Source: Planctomycetota bacterium (GTDB lineage: Bacteria > Planctomycetota > Phycisphaerae > Phycisphaerales > Phycisphaeraceae). Taken from it: a stretch of 40,686 nt of DNA. The notes beneath the pieces were generated by a model, which was not told the DNA's origin, ran no database searches, and saw only the letters and a program-made list of their open reading frames with translations. Positions within the stretch are counted from its first letter, which is position 1. Each line of letters starts with the position of its first letter. Below are positions 26,571 to 34,734 of this stretch, one piece after another. A program made the translations under genes and the position numbers. The stretch is from assembly GCA_021413865.1 (NCBI GenBank), contig JAIOPN010000047.1, positions 1 to 40,686 on the forward strand, written 5' to 3'.

Positions 26571-26593
26571 GTCGGGCTCGCCCGACGTTTTTT
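26571..26593 (+). terminator. Intrinsic terminator of the adenosyltransferase gene
   Basis: GTCGGGC-TC-GCCCGAC forms a perfect 7-bp stem starting three bases after the stop codon and is followed directly by GTTTTTT. Confidence 0.88.
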
Positions 26594-26627
26594 GATCACC
26601 TGTAACGGGCACATTTTCGGCGTACAC

Positions 26628-26651
26628 GAAAAACCGCCGGGTGAACCCGGC
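26628..26651 (-). terminator. Intrinsic terminator of the TPR membrane-protein gene
   Basis: Read leftward, GCCGGGT-TC-ACCCGGC is followed by GG and TTTTT. It lies about 34 bases past the leftward stop codon at 26685 and faces the adenosyltransferase terminator across the convergent gap. Confidence 0.8.
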
Positions 26652-26684
26652 TGCTAACCCGCGCGATCCGCCGCTGTCTTCTTT

Positions 26685-28598
26685 CTAATGATCGTTCAAG
26701 GCTTCCGTACGGCGGAGATTTTCGGCGGCGGGCGTGAAGTCCGGCTTGAGGCGCATCGCCTCACGGAAATGCTCTATGGCCTCGGGGAGACGCCCCTGGG
26801 CGACCAGTAACAGCCCCAGGTTGTTGTGTGCCTCGGCGTAGTCGGGCTTGATGCGCAGGGCCTCCAGGTACAACCCCATCGCCTCGTCGAGCCGTCCTTG
26901 GAGGCGGAGCGCAATGCCCCAATTCATATACGACTCCGCCATGCCCGGGACGATAAGCGGGGCCTTCTCCGGGCTCATGCGCAGGCCCTTCTCATAAAGA
27001 TCGATCGCCTTCTGGAATAACCCAATCGCCTCGTCGTACCGCGCCTGCATGCCCAGAGCGGTGCCCCAGTTCAGATATGCTTCGGGATACAGGGGCTTGT
27101 AACGCAGCGCCTTCTCGTAGAACTCGGCGGCTTCGGCCAAGCGGCCTTGTGCGCCTATCGCCAGCCCGTAGTCCAGATAGGCATCGGCCAGATCGGGCTT
27201 GATCCGTATCGCTTCACGGTAATGCGTCATCGCTTCATCGAGGTCCCCTTTCCCGTGAAGGAGGACCCCGAGGTTGAGGCGCATCAACCACGCATCGGGG
27301 TTGCGTTCAAGGGTTTGGCGGTAGAGCGTCTCGTTGTCGCGGTATATTTCCGCCTGCCGCTGGGTCATCACACCCAAGCAGACGAGCACCCCGGCCGCGG
27401 CAATGGCGGCCACCCTTCGTATCGCAACACCGCGCCGTGATATACCGGCCACGGCCGCCGCCGCCAGGCCCAGCGGCGCCGCGATCGCGAAGTACTGCCA
27501 GTGGTCCGCCACCAGCGTGTATCGCATGAAGTAGATGTTCACCAGCCCCAACACCGGCAGCAGCATCGCGACATAAATGAAGCCGGTCGCCGCCAACGCC
27601 CTTGCCCACGGCCACCGCCTCAGCGACCACAACAGCACCGCGGCAGCAACGAGCGAGGCCAGCGGGACCCACGCGGCGGCGTCGCCGACGTCTGCTGGCC
27701 CCCATGATGGGTACACGAAACTCAGGTTCCTAGGCAGCACCGCTTTCCATAAGTAGAACCATACCGCACGCCCTGCGATGGCGATGCGTGATGCCATCGA
27801 GTCGTCACGGACGACCTCGATGCTGATCGCGTGCATCCGCTGATACCAGGCGGTGACAGCGCCCAGCGCCGCCGCCGTTACAAAAAACGGTATCAGCCTT
27901 GTCGCCCGCCGCCGCGGCACGCATCCGTCGCGCCACCACAGCACGATAAGCATGACCACGGGCAGCGCCACGCCGGCTGTTTTCGCCAGCAGCGACAACA
28001 CATACAACGCCAGCGCCGCGGCGTAACACCCCCGCGCGGCGCGGGCGTTGGTTTCTCTCGTGTCTTCGCTTTTCAACCAGCACCAGAACGCGGCTAGCAG
28101 CAGAGGCCAGGGCAGCGTGTTCTTCCGTTCCGTCACCCAGGCCACGGACTCAACGTTGACCGGGTGCAACGCAAACAGCATTGCGCCCACCCACGCCCAT
28201 CCCGTGGCGACGCCCAACCGGGAGAGCACCGCCCAGAGCATCAGCGACCCGCACAGGTGCAGCGCGACGTTCACCGCGTGATAGCCCGCGGGGTTCTCGC
28301 CCCACAGCCAGTGCCACTCCAGCCAGAGCATGGAGGAGGTGAGCGGGAAGTAATCCGGCGGGCGGTCGGCCCCCCAGAGCGCCCAGAAATGAGCGGGGCT
28401 CTGGCTCTGGGTGATATGAGGGTTGTTCCAGAGGAACGCGTCGTCGTCCCAGATGAACCCCGCCCGCAGGGCCGGGATGTAGGCCAGCCACACGCAGGCC
28501 GTCACCGCCACCACGCCCAGCCAGAGCCGGACGCGACGGCGCATCGGTGAGCGGAGCGTGGGTGGCGTGTTGTTTAGGCCAGTAACGCCGTCAGGCAT
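26685..28598 (-). CDS. Polytopic membrane protein with C-terminal TPR repeats (TMTC/GT-C-like)
   Basis: About 637 residues from the ATG at 28598. The frame is open to 28679 and an internal ATG at 28544 (just before RRRVRLWLG) is equally plausible; none has a good ribosome site. Roughly ten membrane helices span the first 400 residues. The first external loop has WDDDAFLWNNP, an acidic motif of the kind used by GT-C glycosyltransferases, and HPVNVESVAWVTERKN is typical of TMTC-like bacterial proteins. The C-terminal 210 residues hold about five TPR motifs (for example YREAIRIKPDLADAYLDYG, NNLGLLLVAQGRLPEAIEHF). By analogy it may transfer a lipid-linked sugar to exported proteins, but enzyme activity is inferred only from the motif. 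The gene stands alone with its own terminator. Confidence 0.82.
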   Translation of the reverse strand: MPDGVTGLNNTPPTLRSPMRRRVRLWLGVVAVTACVWLAYIPALRAGFIWDDDAFLWNNPHITQSQSPAHFWALWGADRPPDYFPLTSSMLWLEWHWLWGENPAGYHAVNVALHLCGSLMLWAVLSRLGVATGWAWVGAMLFALHPVNVESVAWVTERKNTLPWPLLLAAFWCWLKSEDTRETNARAARGCYAAALALYVLSLLAKTAGVALPVVMLIVLWWRDGCVPRRRATRLIPFFVTAAALGAVTAWYQRMHAISIEVVRDDSMASRIAIAGRAVWFYLWKAVLPRNLSFVYPSWGPADVGDAAAWVPLASLVAAAVLLWSLRRWPWARALAATGFIYVAMLLPVLGLVNIYFMRYTLVADHWQYFAIAAPLGLAAAAVAGISRRGVAIRRVAAIAAAGVLVCLGVMTQRQAEIYRDNETLYRQTLERNPDAWLMRLNLGVLLHGKGDLDEAMTHYREAIRIKPDLADAYLDYGLAIGAQGRLAEAAEFYEKALRYKPLYPEAYLNWGTALGMQARYDEAIGLFQKAIDLYEKGLRMSPEKAPLIVPGMAESYMNWGIALRLQGRLDEAMGLYLEALRIKPDYAEAHNNLGLLLVAQGRLPEAIEHFREAMRLKPDFTPAAENLRRTEALNDH

Positions 28599-28692
28599 GT
28601 CACATAGCATATCGACGCCGGCCCGACCACCGTGTGCGTTCATCAGGCGGGAGCCCGCGTGGTTTATGCGGCACCGCATCGCTTGGCGCCGT

Positions 28693-28862
28693 GGGACAAA
28701 TCAGCGGGTATCGAGACTGTTTCACAGCCCCCTCCCCCGGAGCGAGAGGGGACCAGAGTTGTAAAACAATTTCTGCCGGGCCTCGGCCCGCTTGGGTAAA
28801 ATCGATAGTATCCACCGGGGCGAGTTCTAGGCGCGGCGCCATGCCTGGCTGATTTTCGTCCC
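28693..28862. repeat. Intergenic segment bounded by imperfect inverted repeats
   Basis: The gap upstream of the TPR gene (28599-29005) has no credible gene. GGGACAAATCAGC at 28693 and GCTGATTTTCGTCCC at 28848-28862 are inverted copies differing by a two-base indel, giving a 170-bp unit. The inner arm ACAAATCAGC also occurs in the palindromic element at 6544. A CCCCTC/GAGGGG hairpin lies near 28740. No target-site duplication is evident. Confidence 0.3.
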
Positions 28863-28980
28863 GATGATGGCGGTACCCGTCCTCCTGGGGCGGTGGCGAC
28901 GATCTTGGCCCAGCGCCTCGCGCGCGATGCGTCTGTGTGCCGAAGAGCACGCCCGCGTCGTAGCCGCTGCGTGGGGAAAT

Positions 28981-29007
28981 AAAAACACCCGAGCGCGGGT
29001 TTTTTTT
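28981..29007. terminator. Bidirectional terminator overlapping the MocA stop codon
   Basis: ACCCG (28987-28991) and CGGGT (28996-29000) pair across AGCG, with AAAAA on one side and TTTTTTT on the other. It could therefore end transcription in both directions. Two bases of the leftward TAA stop (29006-29008) lie within the T-run. Confidence 0.7.
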
Positions 29008-30043
29008 AGCGGTACTTCGCCTTGAGCGCCTTGTTCTTCTTCGCCGACTGGTCCGCCAGGTCGAGGATGTGGATCGGGCGGCGGGCCCACTCGGGGGTGA
29101 TGACGAGCTGCGTGCCCTTGGTCAGGTGGTCGGCGATGTTCTCGTAGAACTTCTCGCCCTCGCCCGGGGCGTTGCTTCCCTTGGTGATGGTCGAGGTGCC
29201 GTTGGAGTTGACCTGGGTGAGTTCCCACCTGCCGTGGTCGAAGCAGTAGGTGCCCTCGGTGCCGGTGACGGTCGCCCAGTAGTCAACGGGCTTGGCGTTG
29301 AGGCTGGTGACGCGGAGGGTCAGCCACTTACCGTTGGTGAAGCGGACGACGGCGTAGCCCTCGTCCTCGTTGGTGTCGGCCTTCCACTTGGTTTTGGGCG
29401 CCCAGTAGCCGACCTTCGCGTAACCGGCGACCTCTTCGATCGGCGAGTCGATGATCTGCAGCGAGTACTCGAGCAGGTGCACGCCCCAGTCGTACATCAC
29501 GCCGCCGGAGATGGACTTGCTGGACCGCCACCAGTCGCCCGGCTGGCCGTAGCCGCCGAACGCGATGTCGATGCGGACGATATCGCCGATCGCTTTTTCC
29601 TTGACCAGCTTTTTGACGGCCGTGATGGCGCAGCCGTCCCAGTGCCGGTTGTGGAAGGTGGAGATCATCACGCCGCTCTTCTTGGCGGCGGAGATCATGT
29701 CGTCACACTCCTTGGTCGTGATGGCGAAGGGCTTCTCGCAGACGACGTGGCGGCCGGCCTTGAGGCACTGCACGGCCAGCTTCGCGTGGGTGTTGTGCGG
29801 GGTGATGATGGTGACGAGGTTGACGTCGGACTTCTTGAGCATCTCGGTGACGCTGGTGTAGGTCTGAACGCCGGGGATGTCCTTCTTGGCGACCTCGAGA
29901 CGAGCCGGGTCGATCTCGGAAACGGCGACGGGGGTCATGCCCGCCTTGAGCATGAGGTCCAGGTGGTGCTTGCCCATGTTGAACGCACCGCCGTAGCCGA
30001 TGACGCCGACCTTGATGTCGCTTGCCTTGCTGTAGCGCTTCAC
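29006..30043 (-). CDS. Gfo/Idh/MocA-family oxidoreductase
   Basis: A 345-residue protein; ATG at 30043 with GAGGAAA upstream. The NAD(P)-binding Rossmann motif VGVIGYGGAFNMGKHH lies at about 12-27, and the family motif CEKPFAIT at about 101-108 supplies the conserved Glu-Lys-Pro. The C-terminal half (about 125-330) is the usual alpha/beta substrate domain, with GGVMYDWGVHLLEY containing the conserved catalytic-region Asp and His. Enzymes of this family oxidise or reduce sugars, inositols or their derivatives; the exact substrate is unknown. No twin-arginine signal is present, so it is cytoplasmic. A long palindrome lies 48-79 bases upstream of the start and may be its operator. Confidence 0.92.
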   Translation of the reverse strand: MKRYSKASDIKVGVIGYGGAFNMGKHHLDLMLKAGMTPVAVSEIDPARLEVAKKDIPGVQTYTSVTEMLKKSDVNLVTIITPHNTHAKLAVQCLKAGRHVVCEKPFAITTKECDDMISAAKKSGVMISTFHNRHWDGCAITAVKKLVKEKAIGDIVRIDIAFGGYGQPGDWWRSSKSISGGVMYDWGVHLLEYSLQIIDSPIEEVAGYAKVGYWAPKTKWKADTNEDEGYAVVRFTNGKWLTLRVTSLNAKPVDYWATVTGTEGTYCFDHGRWELTQVNSNGTSTITKGSNAPGEGEKFYENIADHLTKGTQLVITPEWARRPIHILDLADQSAKKNKALKAKYR

Positions 30044-30090
30044 GTTGATTTCCTCGCGGGTGTGGGGGTTGGTTTGCGGGTGAGGCCAAA

Positions 30091-30122
30091 ACCCTGTTCC
30101 GGAAACATTTCCGAATCAGGGT
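30091..30122 (-). promoter_or_regulatory. 32-bp palindrome upstream of the MocA gene
   Basis: Outer arms ACCCTG/CAGGGT (30091-30096, 30117-30122) and inner arms CGGAAA/TTTCCG around a CA centre match at 13 of 15 positions. It lies 48-79 bases before the start codon. It could be an operator for a dimeric regulator. Read leftward it is followed by TTTT, so an attenuator hairpin is possible too. Confidence 0.45.
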
Positions 30123-30202
30123 CGGATAGCGTAGCGATTTGGAAGGGAGGGTGCATCTCTGAGATGAAGACAGGGAGGCTCACGCATTCTCCTCGCGCCT
30201 AA

Positions 30203-30214
30203 CTGGTCGACCAG
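30203..30214. promoter_or_regulatory. Perfect palindrome resembling a GntR/FadR-type site
   Basis: CTGGTCGACCAG is a perfect 12-bp palindrome; TGGT-CG-ACCA fits the loose FadR-subfamily pattern TnGT-N(0-3)-ACnA. The left part AACTGGTCGA recurs at 30293-30302. Both lie in the 313-base gap 30044-30356 between the MocA gene and the V-ATPase remnant, in which I see no gene. No GntR gene is in the window. Confidence 0.3.
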
Positions 30215-30356
30215 GCGCTTCCGACGGGTCCACTCTATTAGGAAGGATGCCTCGGTTGTTCAGGATCCGGTTCGACGGCGGGTGGCTGTCTGAACTGGTC
30301 GATCACTCCCGTTACCGCGATTCACCCCGGAATAATTTTGCGGGAACCCGGCAGGA

Positions 30357-31278
30357 TCACGTACGCCCTGACACCGGCTGCATGACCTGTTGCTTGGGCT
30401 TTGTGTTTGGACCGCTCTTGGTGGAAACATCCGTCTTGGCTGCGCCACGTGGCTCGGAGGTGGCGCCGGTAAGCAGATCGTTTATTTGCTTGCGGTAGTC
30501 CGCGTATGGCTGCGAATCTTTCTCGCTGTAGTTCAGGTTTTTATAAAGCCCCGTCAGTTTGGTGAAGAAGTTGCGCACGGCGTCCTTGTCGGGCAGTTCG
30601 TACGCGTGGTCGATCAACTGTTTGACCAGTTTGAAACTCTCCAACTGGCGTTCAAGCGGCATCGAGGAGTCCACGGGGTCGAACGCATCCTGCTGGAGAT
30701 AGACCATGTCGAGCAGCAGCGCTTTTTGCCATGTGACGTAGTCCTCAATCGTCACGCCCTCCTCGCCGGTGACTTGCATCATCTGGCCGATGCTGTCGCC
30801 GTCGCGCAGCAGCTGCGCGAGGCGTTTAACGTCTTCGACCCAGTTGCGGTCGAGGTTCTTGCGGTACCAGTCGGCGACCTGATCGAGATACCGGGACCAG
30901 GAGATGAGCGGGTCGATGGCGGGGTAGAAGCGCTTGTAGGCGCGGTCGTAGGAGAGGCCGAGGAAGGCCTTGACAGTCGCCAGCGTGGCCTGGGTGACCG
31001 GTTCCTCGAAATTACCGCCGGCGGGAGAGACGGTGCCGATCAGGCTCAGACTGCCAACGGAGCCGTCGGGATTCTTGATGACGCCGGCGCGTTCGTACAC
31101 GTTCTTGATGGCCGAGTCCAGATAGGCCGGGAATGCCTCTTCGCCCGGGATTTCCTCCATGCGGCCCGACGTCTCCCGCATCGCCTGCGCCCAGCGCGAG
31201 GTCGAGTCGGCGATGCAGAGGACGTTGAAACCCATCTGCCGGTAGTACTCTCCGAGCGTGATGCCGGTGTAGATGGAT
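30357..31278 (-). pseudogene. V-type ATPase subunit A, C-terminal fragment
   Basis: About 307 codons encode the C-terminal half of a V/A-type ATPase catalytic subunit, starting at SIYTGITLGEYYRQMGFNV and continuing with IADSTSRWAQAMRETSGRMEEIPGEEAFPAYL, then TVSPAGGNFEEPVTQATL and DPLISWSRYLDQV. Full subunits are near 580-600 residues. The beta-barrel domain and the Walker A loop (GxxGSGKT) are absent, so this cannot be a working rotary ATPase subunit. It has no start codon or ribosome site of its own. Its upstream edge is fused out of frame to the truncated RND permease at about 31278. Subunits B and D, normally next to A, do not follow; the next gene is the MocA oxidoreductase. The last 40 residues are a polar extension. 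Confidence 0.85.
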
Positions 31279-32496
31279 GTCCACCATCATGCCCATCGCC
31301 ACGACCAGCGCGCCCAGGGACATCCGTTGAAGGTCGATCCCCCATATCTTCATAATGAGGAACGTGCCGACGATGACGAAGATGAGACCGGCGACGCCCA
31401 CCACGATCGCCGGGCGCAGGCCCATGGAGACCCACAGCACCACGACCACGATCAAGACCGATTCGATGAGGCTGACGACAAAGACCTGGATGGATTTGCT
31501 GACCAGGTCGCTCTGCCAGGAGATCCGGCTGACCTCGATGCCGACGGGCAGCTCGCTTTCCAGCTCGCGGAGCCGCTTGTCCACGCCGCGGCCCATCGTG
31601 ACGACGTTGACGCCCGAGGCGTTGGAGATCGCCATGCCGATCGCGGGCCGGCCGTTGAACCGCATGATGCTCGCGGCGGGGCGGACGTAATCCTGTACCA
31701 CGGTGGCGACGTCCTTGATCCGCAGCAGCGCCTCGGTATTGCCGGCGGCCTGCCTCTGAATCACCAGCTCGCCGATGTCCTGCGCGGACGTGAACACGCC
31801 CGTGATGTCGACGCGCCACCGCTCCTTCTGCATCTCCACCGCGCCGCTCTGCACGACCAGGTTCTGCTGTTGGAGCGTGCGCTGCAGGTCCGACATGGTC
31901 AGGCCCAGCGCGTGCAGGCGTGACTCGGAGGATTCGACGTAGATGCACCGCTTCTGCACGCCCCACAACTCGACGCGGGCCACGCCCTTGACCAGGCTCA
32001 GTTCGCGTTTGATGTCGTCGGCGTAGTCTTCGAGCTGGGCGTCGCTGTAGCCGTCGGAATAAACGGCCAGTAGAAACCCATAAACGTCCCCGTAGTCGTC
32101 GCCCACCTTGGGCTCCTGGACCCCCGGAGGCATGTCCTTGGTGGCGTCGCGGACTTTCTTACGAAGCACGTCCCAGACCTGCGGCAACTGGTCCGAGCCG
32201 TACTTCGACATCATCGTCACTTTGATGTGCGACATCCCCGCCGAGGACCGCGACTCGAACTCCTTGATCTGCGGCATCTCCTGGATGGCGCGCTCCAGGC
32301 GGTCGGTCACTTCCTTTTCGACCTCCTCCGCCGACGCGCCGGGGTAGAGCGTCACGACGGTGGCGTCCTTGACGGTGAACTCGGGGTCTTCGAGCTGGCC
32401 GAGCTTGAAGTAGGCCGCCAGACCCCCGAAGACGACCAGGAGCGTCGCGAACCAGGTGATGGTGGGCCTGCTTACAGCCGTATCAGCCAGGCTCAT
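31279..32496 (-). pseudogene. RND efflux permease, N-terminal fragment
   Basis: About 406 of an expected ~1040 residues remain. The start ATG at 32496 overlaps the adaptor's stop codon (ATGA), implying translational coupling. TM1 (ITWFATLLVVFGGLAAYF), the PN1/PN2 porter region (TLYPGASAEEVEKEVTDRLE, VARVELWG) and TM2-TM3 are intact and clean of stops. The sequence breaks in TM4 right after GMMVD, where HAE1-type permeases normally continue NAIVV. The last Asp corresponds to the proton-relay Asp407 region of AcrB. Past the break the frame reads out-of-frame V-ATPase DNA and ends at 31012, giving a meaningless tail. No functional pump can be made from this copy. Confidence 0.88.
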
Positions 32497-33686
32497 GATG
32501 CGCCCCCGTCGGTCTGCGGTAGGCGGACCTCCTGGTTGTCCTGGAGGGTGTGCACACCGGCCGTCACGATCCACATGCCCGGGGTCAGGCCCTCGACGAG
32601 CACACCCTGGCGGACAACGTGGCCCACCTGCACCGATTTCCTGCTCACCCGTCTGGATTGCGCATCAACCACCCAGACGAATTTCTGGTTCGATGCATCG
32701 GCGAACACCGCGGTGACGGGCACGGTCATCCCGTTGGCCGTTTCCAGTGCGCCGGTCTTCAGCCGGATGTGCACCTTCCCGGACATGCCGGGCAGGATGG
32801 CCACGCCCTTGGGCTGGTCCATGATCAGCGTTACCGGGTACGTGCGCGTTGTCCTCAAGGCCTCGGTGCCGACCTCGTAAACTTGTGCGGGGGGCAGGTC
32901 CACGTCCGGGAACGCGTCGAACCTGCAGATGTACGAGGCCACGTCGGGCAGCCTGGAGATGTGCTGCTCGGGCAACTGGAAAGTCATTTTGACTTTTGAG
33001 GCATCGACGAGGCGATAGACGGGCTTTTTGGCCTGGACCTCTTCATAGTTCTCGAAAAGCCTTTCAACCACAACGGCGTCGAAGGGCGCTTTGAGCGTTG
33101 TGTCCGCCAAGGCGTTCTTGGCATCTTCCAGGGACGCCTTGACCGAGACGACATTGGCCTGCGCCTGCTTCAACGCTCCCACCCGTTGGTCGATGACAGC
33201 CTGGCTGATCGCGCCCGGGTTTTCCTTCTGGATGCTCACACCGCGGTCGTAATCGGATTGTGCGACCTCCACGTCCGCCTGGGCTTTGGCCAGCCGTCCC
33301 AAAATCACGTCGATCGCCACCTGGAAATCCCGGCGGTCCAGCTGCGCGAGAGTCTGGCCCGCTTTGACCGAGTCACCCACCTTTGCGGGCAGCTCGGCGA
33401 GCAAACCCGTTACGCGAAACGAAAGGTCGAGCTCCTTCGCCGCCTCGGCACGGCCGGGGAAATCAGCCTCGATGAGCGCCCCGGTGGCTTCGAGCTTGAT
33501 GGCGGATACCAGCCGGGGTTTCTCGGGTGGCGCCTCGACCGCCTTATCACATGCCGTGGTAAACACACCCAGCGAAACCCACAGGAAGACACGCAAGAGC
33601 GGGCGGACAGCCCCGCATCCGCCGGCACGGACCGTGGCCAAGCGGCGGTCAGAATCAAGCAAGGCGTTTATAGGTAGGTAGCGCAT
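32493..33686 (-). CDS. RND efflux periplasmic adaptor (membrane fusion protein)
   Basis: A 397-residue protein; ATG at 33686 with AGAGG about eight bases upstream. A hydrophobic segment ending FTTACDKA (about 32-49) is a lipoprotein-like signal, though the lipobox is not canonical. The family features follow: barrel start FPGRAEAAKELDLSFRVTGLL (about 75), lipoyl half-motif VGDSVKAGQTLAQLD (about 102-116), a long alpha-hairpin with LAKAQADVEVAQSDYDRG and LKQAQANVVSVKASLED, second lipoyl half DTTLKAPFDAVVVERLFENYEEV, and the C-terminal beta-barrel. It should link an inner-membrane RND pump to an outer-membrane channel. It is the first gene of an operon with the (broken) permease, and an ATTGGACT-type palindrome lies about 190 bases upstream. 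Confidence 0.92.
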   Translation of the reverse strand: MRYLPINALLDSDRRLATVRAGGCGAVRPLLRVFLWVSLGVFTTACDKAVEAPPEKPRLVSAIKLEATGALIEADFPGRAEAAKELDLSFRVTGLLAELPAKVGDSVKAGQTLAQLDRRDFQVAIDVILGRLAKAQADVEVAQSDYDRGVSIQKENPGAISQAVIDQRVGALKQAQANVVSVKASLEDAKNALADTTLKAPFDAVVVERLFENYEEVQAKKPVYRLVDASKVKMTFQLPEQHISRLPDVASYICRFDAFPDVDLPPAQVYEVGTEALRTTRTYPVTLIMDQPKGVAILPGMSGKVHIRLKTGALETANGMTVPVTAVFADASNQKFVWVVDAQSRRVSRKSVQVGHVVRQGVLVEGLTPGMWIVTAGVHTLQDNQEVRLPQTDGGAS

Positions 33687-34050
33687 GCACGGACCTCTTA
33701 TCTAAGTGGTTATCGCTAGTCCGCGGAGCGTTTGACGCTCCCCACCCGCCGTACCGGGACATCCCTGAATATGACGCAGCGCTCGGGCTTCTGTCTGAGC
33801 CTCGGCCGCGATGCCTATGGCTCCGTCACGCCTTCACCACCCAATTTAGCGCGAGGGAATACGACCATCATTGGACTTTGGTCCAACGCAGTGCAACTGA
33901 CCCGTTCGAGTACACCCATTCGGCCGGTCACACGCCCGTCAACCTGCGGCACGCGTTCGATGGTGGACGCGCACCGCAGGCCGGCGGCGTAATGCATCGT
34001 GGTAACCCGCCCACAAAGAGCGCGAAGTCATCACGACCCACAACGCACAT
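33687..34050. other. Intergenic region with operator and hairpin, no gene
   Basis: This 364-base gap before the efflux operon holds the palindromic operator at 33870-33887 and a perfect hairpin GGAGCGT-TTG-ACGCTCC at 33725-33741. The hairpin lies between the operator and the adaptor start codon and would be in its leader. I see no credible gene or clear -35/-10 pair. Confidence 0.5.
33870..33887 (-). promoter_or_regulatory. Operator palindrome, copy 1 (efflux operon)
   Basis: The + strand reads ATTGGACTTTGGTCCAAC, with arms TTGGAC and GTCCAA. It matches the other two copies in the window (37829 and 38311) and lies about 190 bases upstream of the efflux adaptor gene. Confidence 0.7.
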
Positions 34051-34671
34051 TCACTTGCCCCCGCGCATCGAGCTGATCTGGGCAATCACCGCATCGAGCC
34101 TCTTCATGAGTTTCCCTTCGCGCCCGAGGGACGTGGAGATCTTCGGCTTGACAACCTGTACCCCCGCGGCAGTGCCGTCCGTGGACAGGTAGCGTGCGAC
34201 CTCATCGAGATCAGCCATGAACGGCTGGAACTCCATGCGGAAGTCGGAGATGAGGCTCTTGAGGTGTTCGTAGCTGGCGATGGCCTCGGAACGCCTTTTC
34301 TGACCGGGTTCGGAGATCGATTCGGACATGCTCTTCAGGTCCTCGTCCCACTTTGTCAGATACGCCGTTGTCCGTGCGTCGATGCCCTGAACGTCCTGGC
34401 GGCCCTGGGCGGCCAGATTGCTCAGCTCGTGGATCTCCTGCACAAGGCGACCGGCCAGCGGGTCCACCTGAGTGGGTTGCTGGTTCAGGTCACGGGCCGC
34501 GTTGCAGGTGGTCTGTATCTGGGCTTTGGCGGCCACCGCGCGGTCGCGCAGGTTCGCAAGATCCCTTGTTGCCTCGGGCGGCAGCTCAACCGTAGAGGCA
34601 CAGCCCCAGAGCCCCAGCATGGCGAGGAACAGGGTCAGAAGCGGACCTGCGGTTTTGATGGATCGGGTCAT
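34051..34671 (-). CDS. Helical lipoprotein, DUF2959-like (tentative)
   Basis: A 206-residue protein; ATG at 34671 with AAGGAG seven bases upstream. A lipoprotein signal ends LGLWGCAST (Cys about residue 24). The mature part is almost entirely helical, with long charged stretches (LANLRDRAVAAKAQIQTTCNAA, TKWDEDLKSMSESISEPGQKRRSEAIASYEHLKSLISDFRMEFQPFMADLDEVARYL) of coiled-coil character. The W-DEDL...RR...Y..L pattern is distantly like DUF2959, but I am not sure of the family. It follows the DUF2950 gene by 63 bases and is probably the last gene of the SYLF-DUF3300-DUF2950 run. Likely anchored in a membrane facing the periplasm. Confidence 0.8.
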   Translation of the reverse strand: MTRSIKTAGPLLTLFLAMLGLWGCASTVELPPEATRDLANLRDRAVAAKAQIQTTCNAARDLNQQPTQVDPLAGRLVQEIHELSNLAAQGRQDVQGIDARTTAYLTKWDEDLKSMSESISEPGQKRRSEAIASYEHLKSLISDFRMEFQPFMADLDEVARYLSTDGTAAGVQVVKPKISTSLGREGKLMKRLDAVIAQISSMRGGK

Positions 34672-34734
34672 GAGAGAGTCTCCTTTGTTGAGGCGTGGGT
34701 GATGCTTGTTTGGCGCGGTAAACGGTGCGTTTCG

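Noticed and set aside
31012-31278. C-terminal extension of the RND permease reading frame
   Set aside because: This stretch is out-of-frame V-ATPase subunit A DNA; the true V-ATPase frame gives clear family motifs.
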